From a virus, in IMG/VR virus record IMGVR_UViG_3300042090_002485, positions 62,001 to 126,000 of that record: 64,000 bases of DNA, one strand, 5' to 3'. The translations under genes were made by a program, and so were the position numbers. Below, in pieces: positions 24,848 to 33,562 of the stretch (its first letter is position 1; each line of letters starts with the position of its first letter). The notes under the pieces are model-generated. The model searched no databases. It had not been told where the DNA came from and saw only the letters and a list, made by a program, of their open reading frames with translations.

Positions 24848-25992
24848 TCCACCACGACCACCGCGACTACGACCAGGCCGTCGATGCGACGGCAAAGCGC
24901 TTCCGGGCCCAGCTCGAGGAGACCATCCACAAGAGCCAGGGCTCTGCGATGTCCGTCATCGAGAAGGTGCAGAACGAGACGCCGCGCGACGCGCTCGCTG
25001 ACTCGAAGGCACTCGAGTTCGCAGTCGACGGGACCGAAGGCTCCAACGCCATCATGATCGGCCTGCAGAACCGCCGCGCGGAGCACTACTTCTGCGACAA
25101 GCTCCACAAGAACGGGCTCGACCAGGTCGCCGAGCGCGCGGGCATCCCCGGGACCTACGTCAACCGGTTGCTCGACCGGCCCTACGGTCGTGAACTGATC
25201 GTCGAGAACCTATCGCGCATCTACCGCGAAGAGGACAACAAGAAGCTGCTCGTCCGGTCGGTGAACGGCGAGGTTCGCGGCGTTCTGTCCAACGCGTTCA
25301 AGCGCATGGACTCAGGTCCCATCATCGAGGCGTTCGCGCAGGCGTGCGCAGACATCGGCGCGCAGCCCGTGGAGGGCATCGGCGGCGATCTGCGCTGGGC
25401 GATCAAGGCGATCTTGCCGATGGTGTTCCAGCCGTCGAAGAAGCCGGGGTCCGAGGAGCTGATCGCGTTCGGCGTTCAGCTGTCGAACAGCGACTTCGGC
25501 AAGGGCACGCTGAGCCTCAACGCCTTCATGACGCGCGTGGTCTGCACGAACTACGCGACGTTGCAGCAGGTGTTGCGCGAGGCGCACCTGGGCAAGCGGC
25601 TCACCGACGACATGGTGTTCTCGCAGCAGACCTACGAGCTGGACACCAAGACGCAGGTGTCGGCCATCAACGACCTGGTGCGCGGCACGCTTGCACCCGG
25701 CAAGGTCAACGAGCTGGTCGGCTGCATCGGCCAGGCGCTCGAGGAACGCATCGACACCAAGTCGGTGTGGGCGGAGCTGCCCAAGCGCGGCCTGCTCAAG
25801 GGCGAGATCGACCAGGTCAAGGAGCTGTTCGTCGACGGCGACGTCGAGATCTTGCCGCAGGGCACGACCAAGGCGCGGCTCGCCAACGCCATCAGCTGGT
25901 TCGCCAAGAGCGCGACGCCGGAACGGCGGCTCGAGCTGGAAGAGGTCGCCGGCGAGATAATGGTGCCGCAGGAGAAGAAGAAAGCGGCGTGA
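24844..25992 (+). CDS. DUF932-like phage protein
   Basis: A 382-aa protein with the features of the phage/plasmid DUF932 family: a central LLVRSVNGEVRGVLSNAFKRMDS strand-loop and a later VQLSNSDFGKGTLSLNAFMTRVVCTN segment, followed by a helical C-terminus rich in Lys/Glu. DUF932 proteins are common in phages near recombination genes and have no established biochemical role. An AAAGAG site lies before the ATG. Its stop overlaps the following GTG. Family assignment is moderate because it rests on pattern recall only. Confidence 0.7.
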   Translation: MIHHDHRDYDQAVDATAKRFRAQLEETIHKSQGSAMSVIEKVQNETPRDALADSKALEFAVDGTEGSNAIMIGLQNRRAEHYFCDKLHKNGLDQVAERAGIPGTYVNRLLDRPYGRELIVENLSRIYREEDNKKLLVRSVNGEVRGVLSNAFKRMDSGPIIEAFAQACADIGAQPVEGIGGDLRWAIKAILPMVFQPSKKPGSEELIAFGVQLSNSDFGKGTLSLNAFMTRVVCTNYATLQQVLREAHLGKRLTDDMVFSQQTYELDTKTQVSAINDLVRGTLAPGKVNELVGCIGQALEERIDTKSVWAELPKRGLLKGEIDQVKELFVDGDVEILPQGTTKARLANAISWFAKSATPERRLELEEVAGEIMVPQEKKKAA

Positions 25993-26126
25993 CGCTCGTC
26001 CTCGCGTGCTTCTTGTGGGCGTGGGCCTGGGGCGGCGTCGCCAACTGGGATGGCGGCGACGGCGACGATGACGACGACATGCCGGTCGACGACATGCCTG
26101 ACGTCCCGCCGCAGCTGCGGCCGTAG
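25989..26126 (+). CDS. small membrane protein with acidic tail (45 aa)
   Basis: A 45-aa frame with a GTG start overlapping the DUF932-like stop (GTGA). It begins MTLVLACFLWAWAWGG, a Trp-rich hydrophobic segment that could cross or insert in the membrane, then switches to GGDGDDDDDMPVDDMPD and a Pro-rich end. It is the last gene before the 26.15 kb terminator region. It could be a lysis-related or signalling micro-protein; coding status is probable from the overlap alone. Confidence 0.45.
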   Translation: MTLVLACFLWAWAWGGVANWDGGDGDDDDDMPVDDMPDVPPQLRP

Positions 26127-26130
26127 TTAT

Positions 26131-26166
26131 CCGCCGGGGCCCCCCCCTTTTTTTTTTTTTGGCCCC
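26131..26166. terminator. C8-T13 tract flanked by GGGGCC/GGCCCC (bidirectional terminator candidate)
   Basis: Located between convergent operons. GGGG (26136-26139) is followed by 8 C and 13 T, then GGCCCC (26161-26166). GGGGCC and GGCCCC can pair around a 19-nt loop. On the + strand the T-run could also be the U-tract of a GCCGGGG/CCCC hairpin. The long homopolymers are also a place where a sequencing or assembly error would be easy. Confidence 0.5.
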
Positions 26167-26171
26167 AACGA

Positions 26172-26210
26172 ATCGCGCCACAATTTGGCGCGATCGCGCC
26201 AATCGCGCCA
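26172..26210. repeat. 18-bp perfect palindrome with three ATCGCGCCA repeats
   Basis: TTGGCGCGATCGCGCCAA at 26185-26202 is a perfect palindrome. The 9-mer ATCGCGCCA occurs at 26172-26180, 26193-26201 and 26202-26210, the last two in tandem. It sits in the 84-bp space between convergent gene sets, immediately after the homopolymer tract, and could form a strong hairpin for the - strand operon end or be a protein-binding site. Confidence 0.6.
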
Positions 26211-27191
26211 CTAACCCGGGACGTACGGAACCGACGTCGGGTCGAAGTCTGGGCACACCGCAAGCACCGCGGCAAGCGCGGCGGCGGTCAGCGCGGTCGC
26301 TGCGGTCAAGGCCTGCGCCTGCGTGATCTGGTTGTTCTGCGCCGCCGCGAGCGCGGTCGCCGAGTTCGTGACGTCGGTCAGGCGCGCGGTCTGGTAGGCC
26401 GATGCCGCGGTCGTCGCCGCAGTCGCGTCGGTCTGGTAGCCCGGCATCGATGCCTGCTGGGTCTGCGCCAGCGTGACCGCGGCGAGCATCGCGGCCGCGC
26501 CAGCGCCGCCCGTGTTCGCGGTGTAGAACGTGTTCGCGGCCGTGAGCAGCGCGCTGAACTGCGTCACGACCGTCGTCATCTCGGTCTGGACCAACGTCGC
26601 CTTGGTGACGACGCTCGCGATGCCAGTCAGCAGGCTCGACTTGTACGTGTAATCTGCCTGCGCAGCAGTCAGCGCAGCGTTGGCGGCGGTCGAGGTTTGC
26701 TGCTGGGTGTAACCTGCCTGCTTGGCGGCGGCGTACGCGTTGATCAGCGCCTGCGCCTGCGTCGGGTCGACGCGCGGCAGCGTGTACATCGCGGGCGTCG
26801 GCGTCGGCGCGCTGAACTCGCTCTCGAACAGGATCCAGTCGCTGATCAGCGTGTTGACGCGGTCGACGAACGTGGTCGCCGCCGTGTTGGCTGTCTGCAG
26901 GTCGGAGTAGCTGACCGTAGCAGCCTGCGACAGGTACTCGATGCCGTTGGGGCCTGGCGCCGCGATGCCTGCGTCGCGGCCGATCGGCAGGAGCGAGAGA
27001 TCGGCGATGCCCGCGACGCGTGCCAGCAGGTCCTGAGTCGGGTCGTTCGGGTCGGAGACCGCGATGACGAAGATGTTGAGATGCGGCAGCTCGGTCGGAA
27101 TTGCCGCCGAGGCCATGAAGTTCTGGATGACGAACGACTCAGCGGCACCAACCACCAACTCGGGGCTTCGCACTTGTTCAAAGATGGCCAC
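26211..27191 (-). CDS. Ala/Thr/Gln-rich helical virion protein
   Basis: A 326-aa protein. The N-terminal ~120 residues form a folded domain (MAIFEQVRSPELVVGAAE onward). From about residue 145 it is dominated by Ala, Thr and Gln with spacing typical of long helices (TAANAALTAAQADYTYKSS and similar), suggesting a coiled-coil or fibrous structure. It is the last gene of the - strand tail/structural transcript and follows a 122-aa gene by 1 nt. A virion or fibre-associated role is likely from composition and position, but no family is recognised. Confidence 0.65.
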   Translation of the reverse strand: MAIFEQVRSPELVVGAAESFVIQNFMASAAIPTELPHLNIFVIAVSDPNDPTQDLLARVAGIADLSLLPIGRDAGIAAPGPNGIEYLSQAATVSYSDLQTANTAATTFVDRVNTLISDWILFESEFSAPTPTPAMYTLPRVDPTQAQALINAYAAAKQAGYTQQQTSTAANAALTAAQADYTYKSSLLTGIASVVTKATLVQTEMTTVVTQFSALLTAANTFYTANTGGAGAAAMLAAVTLAQTQQASMPGYQTDATAATTAASAYQTARLTDVTNSATALAAAQNNQITQAQALTAATALTAAALAAVLAVCPDFDPTSVPYVPG

Positions 27192-27192
27192 G

Positions 27193-27561
27193 TCAGCAGC
27201 TCGTCACGGTGGTGGTGGTCGTGCCAACCAGCGGGCCCTGTAGCGCGTTGATCTCGTTGGCCAGCGACTGGGCGCGGCATAACGAATACGACAGGTCGTA
27301 GTTCATCCTCTTGACGGTGTCCCATACCCGCGTAACCGCAGGCAAGCGATAGAAGGAGGCGCCGATCTGCGCAGCGACGTTTGGATCTGTGGGCCACTGC
27401 GTCATGTCGGCCGCGGTAGCGTAGTGGCTGAAGCACTGCGTCGAAGTTTTGAAAACGTAGATGTTGGGGTCGGCTCCGACCGCCGTGACCACCACGTTCG
27501 CGACCTGGTACTTGTCCACCTGAACGATCGACGTGGTTTGCTGGAGCGTGAAGCTGACCAC
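27193..27561 (-). CDS. hypothetical structural protein (122 aa)
   Basis: A 122-aa protein with a GTG start supported by AGGAGATCCC directly upstream. It is beta-rich at the N-terminus (VSFTLQQTTSIVQVDKYQVANVVV), mixed afterwards, with a Thr/Val-rich end. It heads a two-gene - strand unit separated from the main tail operon by the RNR/RuvC block. A TATAAT hexamer lies upstream in the divergent gap. Function unknown. Confidence 0.6.
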   Translation of the reverse strand: MVSFTLQQTTSIVQVDKYQVANVVVTAVGADPNIYVFKTSTQCFSHYATAADMTQWPTDPNVAAQIGASFYRLPAVTRVWDTVKRMNYDLSYSLCRAQSLANEINALQGPLVGTTTTTVTSC

Positions 27562-27597
27562 GGGATCTCCTAGATCGTCGCGCGAGAACTTGCGAAA

Positions 27598-27618
27598 GCC
27601 CGCCCTAAAATTATAGGG
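27598..27618 (-). promoter_or_regulatory. TATAAT-containing dyad between divergent genes
   Basis: CCCTAAAATTATAGGG forms an inverted repeat (CCCTA/TAGGG). On the - strand it reads CCCTATAATTTTAGGG, giving a perfect -10 hexamer about 45 nt before the GTG of the 122-aa gene. No convincing -35 is visible. This A/T-rich island stands out in the GC-rich surroundings, so host-type sigma recognition is plausible. Confidence 0.4.
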
Positions 27619-27638
27619 TGGCGGCTCCGCGTTCTGCC

Positions 27639-28184
27639 ATGAGGTTCTTAGGGATCGATCAGTCGCTGCGCGCGACCGGGTTGTGTCGGCTGAACGGCGA
27701 TGGTGCCGTGACGGCCTCCGCGACCGTCACTACTGGCGACCTACGGGATGGCGAGCGCCTTTCCTTCATCCGTCGCGCCGTCATGGGACTGCTCGATGGC
27801 GTCACCTTCGCCACGATCGAAGGTTACTCCTACGACTCGGTGGGTCGCGTGTTCGAGCTGGGCGAGGTTGGCGGCGTCATCAAGCTCACGCTGGTCGAAC
27901 GCGAGGTTCCGTACATCGTCGTACCGCCTGTCCTGGTCAAGAAGTACGCGACTGGTAACCCCATGGCGACCAAGGAGCAGGTCATCGCGGCGGCGCGTGC
28001 AGGCAGCTTTGAGCCAGGGGATGACAACCAGGCCGACGCCTTTTTCCTGGCGCACATCGCGCGGGCGTGTTCGATAGACGTTGCTCGCTACCGCCGCGAG
28101 TTGGAGGTGCTGCGCACGCTCAGGGAGCCGCGCCGCAAGAAAACAGTCCGTCGTGTGCGCCGTTTGATCAAAGCGGCCGTCTGA
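27639..28184 (+). CDS. RuvC-like Holliday junction resolvase / RNase H-fold nuclease
   Basis: A 181-aa protein from the chosen ATG (MRFLGIDQSL). RuvC-type acidic residues are visible: D7 in FLGIDQS, the Glu in TIEGYSYD, and the terminal DDNQADAFFLA acids. A basic tail (EPRRKKTVRRVRRL) suits DNA binding. Likely role: resolving branched intermediates before packaging. A GTG at 27618 in the same frame would add seven residues; neither start has a strong Shine-Dalgarno. Next gene: class II RNR, 22 nt downstream. Confidence 0.82.
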   Translation: MRFLGIDQSLRATGLCRLNGDGAVTASATVTTGDLRDGERLSFIRRAVMGLLDGVTFATIEGYSYDSVGRVFELGEVGGVIKLTLVEREVPYIVVPPVLVKKYATGNPMATKEQVIAAARAGSFEPGDDNQADAFFLAHIARACSIDVARYRRELEVLRTLREPRRKKTVRRVRRLIKAAV

Positions 28185-28206
28185 CAACCGAAGAGGAGCC
28201 AAGTCG

Positions 28207-30447
28207 ATGCAACCGTCGTTCGATCTTCCCATTGTTCAACCCACCACGGTTCGCAAGCGCGACGGCCACACGACACAGCCGTTCGACGTCGGGAAGATCG
28301 AAGCTGCGGTAAGGAAGGCCTGGCTGGAAGTCGAGGGCGCCGCCGACGCCGAGGAAGTCCAACGCGTCGTCACCTTCGTCGCAGCGACGCTCCCCGCGGA
28401 GGTCGCCGACGTCGAGCAGATCCAGGACGCCGTCGAGGTCGCGCTCATGCGCGCTAAGAAGTTCGCGGTCGCGAAGGCCTACATCCTCTACCGGAACATG
28501 CGTTCCGAGGCGCGCGCCGAGCGCCGCCACCCAGACTCGCTCGCGGTATCGGAATACATCCACGCCGGCAAGTACGCGCGCTACATCCAGGAGCTGCAGC
28601 GTCGCGAGGTCTACGACGAGACTGTCGACCGCGTCGAAGGCATGCACCTTCGCCGCTTCGCGCATCTGCCACAGCTCCTGCCGCACATCCGGCGCGCGTA
28701 TGACATCGTGCGCGCCAAGCGCGTCCTGCCGTCGATGCGATCGATGCAGTTCGGCGGTCGCGCCGTCGAAGTCAACCATAACCGACAGTACAACTGCGCC
28801 GCCACACTGATTGACCGGCCACGCGCCTTCGCCGAAGCGATGTTCCTCCTGCTGTCGGGTTGCGGCGTTGGCTACTCCGTCCAGTTCGAACACGTCGAGA
28901 AGCTCCCGCCGATCGCGGACATCGACTACAAGAAGGTCGTCCACCACGTCATCGACGACACGATCGAGGGCTGGGCCATCGCGCTCGACGCTCTGGTCAA
29001 CGGCTTCATCGGCGGCTACCACGTCGAGTTCGCCTACCACCAGATCCGCCGAGCGGGCACGCCGCTCAAGACGTCGGGTGGCCGCGCTCCGGGACATCTG
29101 AAGCTCAAGCTCGCGCTCGAGCGCGTGCGCGGGGTGCTCGAAGGCGCACAGGGCCGCCGGCTGTGGCCAGTCGAGTGTCACCGCATCATGTGCCACACAG
29201 CCGACGCGGTGCTGTCGGGCGGCATCCGCCGCAGCGCGATGATCTGTCTGTTCTCGCTCGAGGACAGCGAGATGATGAATATCAAGTCGTACCGCGGCTG
29301 GGACAAGAAGGAGCCGTGGCTCGTCAACGCCAACAACTCGGTCGTGCTCAAGCGCGACGAGATCAAGGAGAAGCAGTTCAAGCGCATCTTCGGGATGACG
29401 CGGAACTACGGCGAGCCGGGCGTGTTGTTCGTCAACGACTACGACCACGTCACCAACCCGTGCGCCGAGATCGGCCTCGACCCGGTGCTGGTCAACGCCG
29501 ACGGCTCGAGGTCGACGGGCTGGGCGATGTGCAACCTGTGCGAGATCAACGCGGCGAAGCTGACGTCGTTCGACGACTTCGTCGAGGCCGCGTGGGCAGC
29601 GACCCTGATTGGCACGATGCAAGCGACCTACACGGACATGCCGTTCCTGGGCAAGGTCACCGAGGCGATCGTCCGGCGCGACGCGCTGCTCGGCATCGGC
29701 ATGACCGGCATGCAGGACGCCCCGCATATCGCGTGCAACCCCGCCTTCCAGCGCGCGATCGCCGAACGCATCGTCGCGTGGAACCGCGAGTGGGCGGAGT
29801 TGCTCGGCATCAACCCCGCGGCGCGGACAACGTGTGTGAAGCCGTCGGGCACGACGTCGCTCGAGCTGGGCAACGTCGGCTCGGGCATTCACCCGCACCA
29901 CGCCCGGCGCTACATCCGTCGCGTCACCGCCGACGAGTACGAGATCCCATTCCAGGCGTTCAAGCAAATCAACCCGCACATGTGTCAGCAGATGCCGAAT
30001 GGCAAGTGGACCATCGAATTCCCGGTCGAGGCCCCCGACGGCGCGATGCTCAAGGAGGACCTGTCGGCTGAGCAGTTCATGGACGTGGTTCGGTCCACCC
30101 AGGACAGCTGGGTGCTCCCTGGCCGCGCCCGCCCCGACCAGTCGCCGGGCCTGTCGCACAACGTGTCGAACACCATCACGGTTCGCTCGGACGAGTGGGG
30201 CACGGTCGCGGACTACCTGTGGAAGCACCGCGATAGCTTCACGGGCGTTTCGCTGCTGCCGGACACCGGCGATACGATCTACCCGTTCGCGCCGTTCGAG
30301 GCCGTAAAGACGGAGGCACAGGAGCGGCGCTGGAACGAGCTGATCGCGCACTACCGCCCGGTCGACTACTTCTCGATGGTCGAGGCCGAAGACGGTACCA
30401 GTGTGACGGCAGAGCCGGCATGCGCCAGCGGTGCTTGCGCCATCTGA
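28207..30447 (+). CDS. nrdJ: adenosylcobalamin-dependent (class II) ribonucleotide reductase
   Basis: A 746-aa protein. The N-terminal ATP-cone (VRKRDGHTTQPFDVGKI, residues ~15-95) suggests allosteric control. The catalytic barrel includes NCAAT for the first redox cysteine, SGCGVGYSVQF, the NPCAEIGL active-site loop with radical Cys419, and MCNLCEIN. The C-terminal CASGAC pair would re-reduce the active site. The layout resembles single-chain class II reductases and no small subunit gene is nearby. It makes dNTPs for replication with ThyX and dNMP kinase, using host or salvaged B12. AGAGGAG precedes the ATG. Confidence 0.93.
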   Translation: MQPSFDLPIVQPTTVRKRDGHTTQPFDVGKIEAAVRKAWLEVEGAADAEEVQRVVTFVAATLPAEVADVEQIQDAVEVALMRAKKFAVAKAYILYRNMRSEARAERRHPDSLAVSEYIHAGKYARYIQELQRREVYDETVDRVEGMHLRRFAHLPQLLPHIRRAYDIVRAKRVLPSMRSMQFGGRAVEVNHNRQYNCAATLIDRPRAFAEAMFLLLSGCGVGYSVQFEHVEKLPPIADIDYKKVVHHVIDDTIEGWAIALDALVNGFIGGYHVEFAYHQIRRAGTPLKTSGGRAPGHLKLKLALERVRGVLEGAQGRRLWPVECHRIMCHTADAVLSGGIRRSAMICLFSLEDSEMMNIKSYRGWDKKEPWLVNANNSVVLKRDEIKEKQFKRIFGMTRNYGEPGVLFVNDYDHVTNPCAEIGLDPVLVNADGSRSTGWAMCNLCEINAAKLTSFDDFVEAAWAATLIGTMQATYTDMPFLGKVTEAIVRRDALLGIGMTGMQDAPHIACNPAFQRAIAERIVAWNREWAELLGINPAARTTCVKPSGTTSLELGNVGSGIHPHHARRYIRRVTADEYEIPFQAFKQINPHMCQQMPNGKWTIEFPVEAPDGAMLKEDLSAEQFMDVVRSTQDSWVLPGRARPDQSPGLSHNVSNTITVRSDEWGTVADYLWKHRDSFTGVSLLPDTGDTIYPFAPFEAVKTEAQERRWNELIAHYRPVDYFSMVEAEDGTSVTAEPACASGACAI

Positions 30448-30464
30448 CGTCGGCACGGTAAACA
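30448..30464 (+). promoter_or_regulatory. partial 17-bp element (CGGTAAACA) before 30472 gene
   Basis: Only the right half (GCACGGTAAACA) matches the 16417 and 50976 elements. The ATG comes 7 nt later and has no Shine-Dalgarno, the same close spacing as at polA. Weaker candidate than the others. Confidence 0.3.
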
Positions 30465-30471
30465 TAGACGC

Positions 30472-30678
30472 ATGCATAACTGCGACAATTGCCAGGTGCC
30501 CTTCGATCCCGACAAGGAGGGCCTGGTTACCCGCGAGCGGGGACGTTTGGCGTCCGGCATCTGCGCCGCCTGCATCAAGGACGTGACGCTCCTCAAGATT
30601 GTCCTACGACGCAAGGATGTCGGCGGGTTTGCGTACGAGCAGTACGCTCCGCTCGAAGTCCGCAAGAAGGCCGGGTGA
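30472..30678 (+). CDS. small zinc-finger protein (68 aa)
   Basis: A 68-aa protein with CDNCQVPFD at the N-terminus and CAACIKD about 20 residues later, giving two C-x-x-C knuckles and probably one structural zinc. The C-terminus is basic. It begins 24 nt after nrdJ with no Shine-Dalgarno but close behind a partial promoter-like element. It overlaps the next GTG by 4 nt. Possibly a small regulator; function unknown. Confidence 0.6.
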   Translation: MHNCDNCQVPFDPDKEGLVTRERGRLASGICAACIKDVTLLKIVLRRKDVGGFAYEQYAPLEVRKKAG

Positions 30679-30965
30679 CGTCTCGCGTCGACCACAAGCT
30701 CGGCCTGACCCCGATGCTGAAGCGGCTGGCGTTCTACTACCTGCAGCGCGGCGTCGGTGAGTACACCGGCGAGCCATTGCCCGCGATCTACACGAAGATC
30801 GTGGTGCGCTCGCTGTACGACTGGAAGACGCCGAGCGACCCGGAGCTGCCGAGCCAAGGCGGCGTCGTCGTCGAGTTCTTCCGCGGTGAGCGGCGCGTGC
30901 GCTGGGTCGAGTTCGGCTGTCGGGTGATCGGCGGCGGCGGCGACCCGATCGTCCGCGAGGTCTAG
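30675..30965 (+). CDS. hypothetical protein (96 aa)
   Basis: A 96-aa protein with a GTG start overlapping the previous stop (GTGA). It is mixed alpha/beta with a hydrophobic MLKRLAFYYLQRG helix and two beta strands near GGVVVEFF. Its TAG stop lies in a CTAG palindrome whose other strand is the TAG of the convergent tail-fibre gene, the same arrangement as at 5245-5248. Function unknown. Confidence 0.6.
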   Translation: MTSRVDHKLGLTPMLKRLAFYYLQRGVGEYTGEPLPAIYTKIVVRSLYDWKTPSDPELPSQGGVVVEFFRGERRVRWVEFGCRVIGGGGDPIVREV

Positions 30966-33439
30966 AGTACGTCGTTCGAGAGCAGGTGGTTCCACACCCG
31001 CCGCACGCGGCCAACGTTCATGCTGTACGGGCCGCCCGTCGAGTTGGAGTACGTCTCGAAGAAGGGTTTGACGTCGGGGGTGCTCCACGTGACGCTGGCA
31101 AACGATGCCACGAGTGCGCCGTTGATGTAGCAACGCAGCTCCGCCTGGCCCGATGATAGGGCGGCCACGTTCGCGCCTTCGAACTCGAGCCGAACACGGT
31201 AGGTCGTGTTGGCGGTAACAGCAACGCCCGTGTCAGCGCTGCTGGTCACGCTATCAGCGACACCGAGGTCGAGGTTGGATTCGACCTGGAAGCGCCAGTT
31301 CGTGAGCGTATGGTCCCAGTAGATGCCAAACGCCTGCGCGTCCAACGTGTCATCGGTGACCATCGCGCGAAACACCGCGCCGTGGGCAGAGTCGTCAACG
31401 GCCACCGCTCGCAACATGAACTCGATGACATAGGTCGAGTTGTCGTCGAGCGTTTCGTTGTAGTTGATGGGCCGCACGAATGCGTAGCGGTTGATGCCGG
31501 TGCCAGATGACAGCGCGAGCGAGCGCTGCCGCAAGTTGGAATCGGTCGCTGTGCTGACTGTGATGAAGCCGTTGTTGCCGCCACCTGCGGCACTGACTTG
31601 GAGCGCCCAGCTGAGCGGCATCGAGATGTAGTCGATCTCGATCTGGTAGATGTCGGTCGAACCGCCAACGGAGCCGCTCACCGTCATCTGCAGGTTGAGC
31701 GAGTAGGTCGTGGCGTCGTAATACGCTGGCAGTGCGCCCGCGGACGGGGAAGTACCGAGCGAAAGCACGAAGGGGCTATTGCCGGTGCGGTGGTTGGCGA
31801 CGATCGTCGTCTGCGTGCCGCCGGTGTCGACGTTTTGCAGTGTGGCTGTGAATGTGCTCGTGGCGTCACCGGCCCCCCCGTAAACAGTCACGCCCGTGAT
31901 AAACGAACCATCAGGGATGCCGGCGAGCGCAAGGTCGTACGTTCCACCAGCACTCGGGCTGAAGATGAGCGCGGCGGGCGCTGTGTTCCACGCACCCGTG
32001 GTCCCCGAACCAACAGCGAAGGCCGCAGCCGACGGCGAGATCTTGACAGTGCGCGTCCGCAGCTCAGACCAGTCGTCATTGATCTCGGTGACCTGACCCA
32101 TCCGATAGCCGTTGTGGTCAACGAGCGACCGCGGACGCGTACCGAAGTCACGGTATGTCGCCAGTGGAACGACGTCGCTGTCCGCGAGCGGGCGTGGGTT
32201 ACGCGCAAGCTGCTCGAGCTTGGTGAGCTGCGCCGCGAGCGTGCCTGCGGTCAACCACGACGAGACCGTCGAGCCCTGAACCTTGCCGGTGCCGGTCGAG
32301 CCTGCGAGGTCAGAGACGATCTTGGACAGCTGCAGCTGAACGGTCGTCGCTGGGTTGGTGGTAGCGTCTGCCCAGGCAGGCCCACCTGCGTAGCTCACGC
32401 TCGCCGCGCTGACGGTGCCAAGGTTGACGGCGACGGCGCCGGCGGGCACGGTCACGCCGGTTGCGAACACCAGGTAGCCGTTGACCACCTTGCAGATCGG
32501 GATGGCGTTGACGAGCTTCTCGGGATGGACGCGGCTGTTGAAGAACGTGCCGACGGCAACGGCGGTGTTCGAGTTCTCCGGGATTGCCTGGCGGCGGCCA
32601 CCTGTCGACCCGGTGTCTGACACCATCACGTACTGCAGGCACAGCGCATCGCCCTCGGCCAGGGCCGAGCTGGGGTTGCCAGAGAAGAACGCCGCGAGGT
32701 TCGCCGGCGTGATGGTGTGGCCCTCGCCGTCGTAGTTGCCGGACATGAACTGCTTGGTCTGCGGCGCCAGAAGCAGGTCCGAGCCCGAGGCGCCGACCGC
32801 CAGCGCCGCCGATACGATAGGTGTGGTGTCGCCGACGGGGCCCGCGGGCGTGAGCGCGTTGAGCGCGTTGATCACGGTGGTCAACGTCGTCGAGCCCGTC
32901 GCCACGATGTGGATCGTGCGCTGGTACGTGGTCTCAGCGTCGAGCGTGCAGGAGAACGACGCGCCTGATGCCACATCGATGCTGATCTGGTCACCGTTGG
33001 CGTAGTTGCGGCGCAGCGACGTGACGACGATGCCCGCTGCAGGACCGGTCTTCTGCAGGCCGATCGTACCGAACACCGAGGCGACCGGTGGGATCGGCGG
33101 GGTCTGCGCCGACCCGGGGGTCAGCATCGGCATGAGGTAGAGGTTGTCGCTGATGACGGGGATGCCGCTGGCGGCCACCGTCGTACTGCCGGGCCAGGTG
33201 ATCAGGCCGGGACCCGCGAGGATCAGGTTGCGGTCAGCGTCGCGGAGGTACAGCGAGTCCTTGAAGGTGTTGCGGATCGCTTCGGAGCGCTGCCGGAGGC
33301 TCTGATCGCCGCTGGTGATGTGCGCCGAGTCGAGCGGCTGGCTGTCTTGCAGCGCGTTGATCGACGCGGCGTTGTTCTCGCCGGTGTCGCTGGCGGTGTT
33401 GACCGAGTAGTCGATGAACTGCTGTACGTCGCCAGGCAT
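30962..33439 (-). CDS. tail fibre / receptor-binding protein with concanavalin-like C-terminus
   Basis: An 825-aa protein beginning MPGDVQQFIDYSVN; GGAGG sits 4 nt before this ATG, which excludes the longer frame. The N-terminal region looks like an attachment domain. The middle is Gly/Ala/Thr/Val-rich beta structure typical of fibres. The C-terminal ~200 residues (NETLDDNSTYVIEFMLRA ... AELRCYINGALVASF) match a LamG/concanavalin-like jelly roll, a common carbohydrate-binding fold. Location downstream of the baseplate genes supports a host-recognition role. It is the distal gene of the main - strand tail operon. Confidence 0.75.
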   Translation of the reverse strand: MPGDVQQFIDYSVNTASDTGENNAASINALQDSQPLDSAHITSGDQSLRQRSEAIRNTFKDSLYLRDADRNLILAGPGLITWPGSTTVAASGIPVISDNLYLMPMLTPGSAQTPPIPPVASVFGTIGLQKTGPAAGIVVTSLRRNYANGDQISIDVASGASFSCTLDAETTYQRTIHIVATGSTTLTTVINALNALTPAGPVGDTTPIVSAALAVGASGSDLLLAPQTKQFMSGNYDGEGHTITPANLAAFFSGNPSSALAEGDALCLQYVMVSDTGSTGGRRQAIPENSNTAVAVGTFFNSRVHPEKLVNAIPICKVVNGYLVFATGVTVPAGAVAVNLGTVSAASVSYAGGPAWADATTNPATTVQLQLSKIVSDLAGSTGTGKVQGSTVSSWLTAGTLAAQLTKLEQLARNPRPLADSDVVPLATYRDFGTRPRSLVDHNGYRMGQVTEINDDWSELRTRTVKISPSAAAFAVGSGTTGAWNTAPAALIFSPSAGGTYDLALAGIPDGSFITGVTVYGGAGDATSTFTATLQNVDTGGTQTTIVANHRTGNSPFVLSLGTSPSAGALPAYYDATTYSLNLQMTVSGSVGGSTDIYQIEIDYISMPLSWALQVSAAGGGNNGFITVSTATDSNLRQRSLALSSGTGINRYAFVRPINYNETLDDNSTYVIEFMLRAVAVDDSAHGAVFRAMVTDDTLDAQAFGIYWDHTLTNWRFQVESNLDLGVADSVTSSADTGVAVTANTTYRVRLEFEGANVAALSSGQAELRCYINGALVASFASVTWSTPDVKPFFETYSNSTGGPYSMNVGRVRRVWNHLLSNDVL

Positions 33440-33449
33440 GGGGCCTCCG

Positions 33450-33542
33450 TTACGAGATGCGGTTGCGGTGGTCAACGAGGCGCGTCAACCACGCCAAGTA
33501 GTCAGACATCGACATGGTCAATCGACCATATTCAGGTTTCAT
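33450..33542 (-). CDS. possible 30-aa micro-protein
   Basis: A short frame MKPEYGRLTMSMSDYLAWL ending in DHRNRIS fills the gap between two tail genes. Its stop precedes the Shine-Dalgarno of the fibre gene. No clear ribosome binding site is seen, so it may be leader sequence rather than a gene. Confidence 0.25.
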   Translation of the reverse strand: MKPEYGRLTMSMSDYLAWLTRLVDHRNRIS

Positions 33543-33562
33543 TTGTGCAATCCGTCCCATTG

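Noticed and set aside
28168-30477. 769-aa open frame on the - strand
   Set aside because: Complete mirror of the class II RNR gene. No recognisable domains, so it is an antisense shadow of GC-rich codons.
33440-33475. Longer start (MTTATASRNGG) for the tail fibre gene
   Set aside because: A GGAGG ribosome binding site lies within this stretch, 4 nt before the ATG at 33439.
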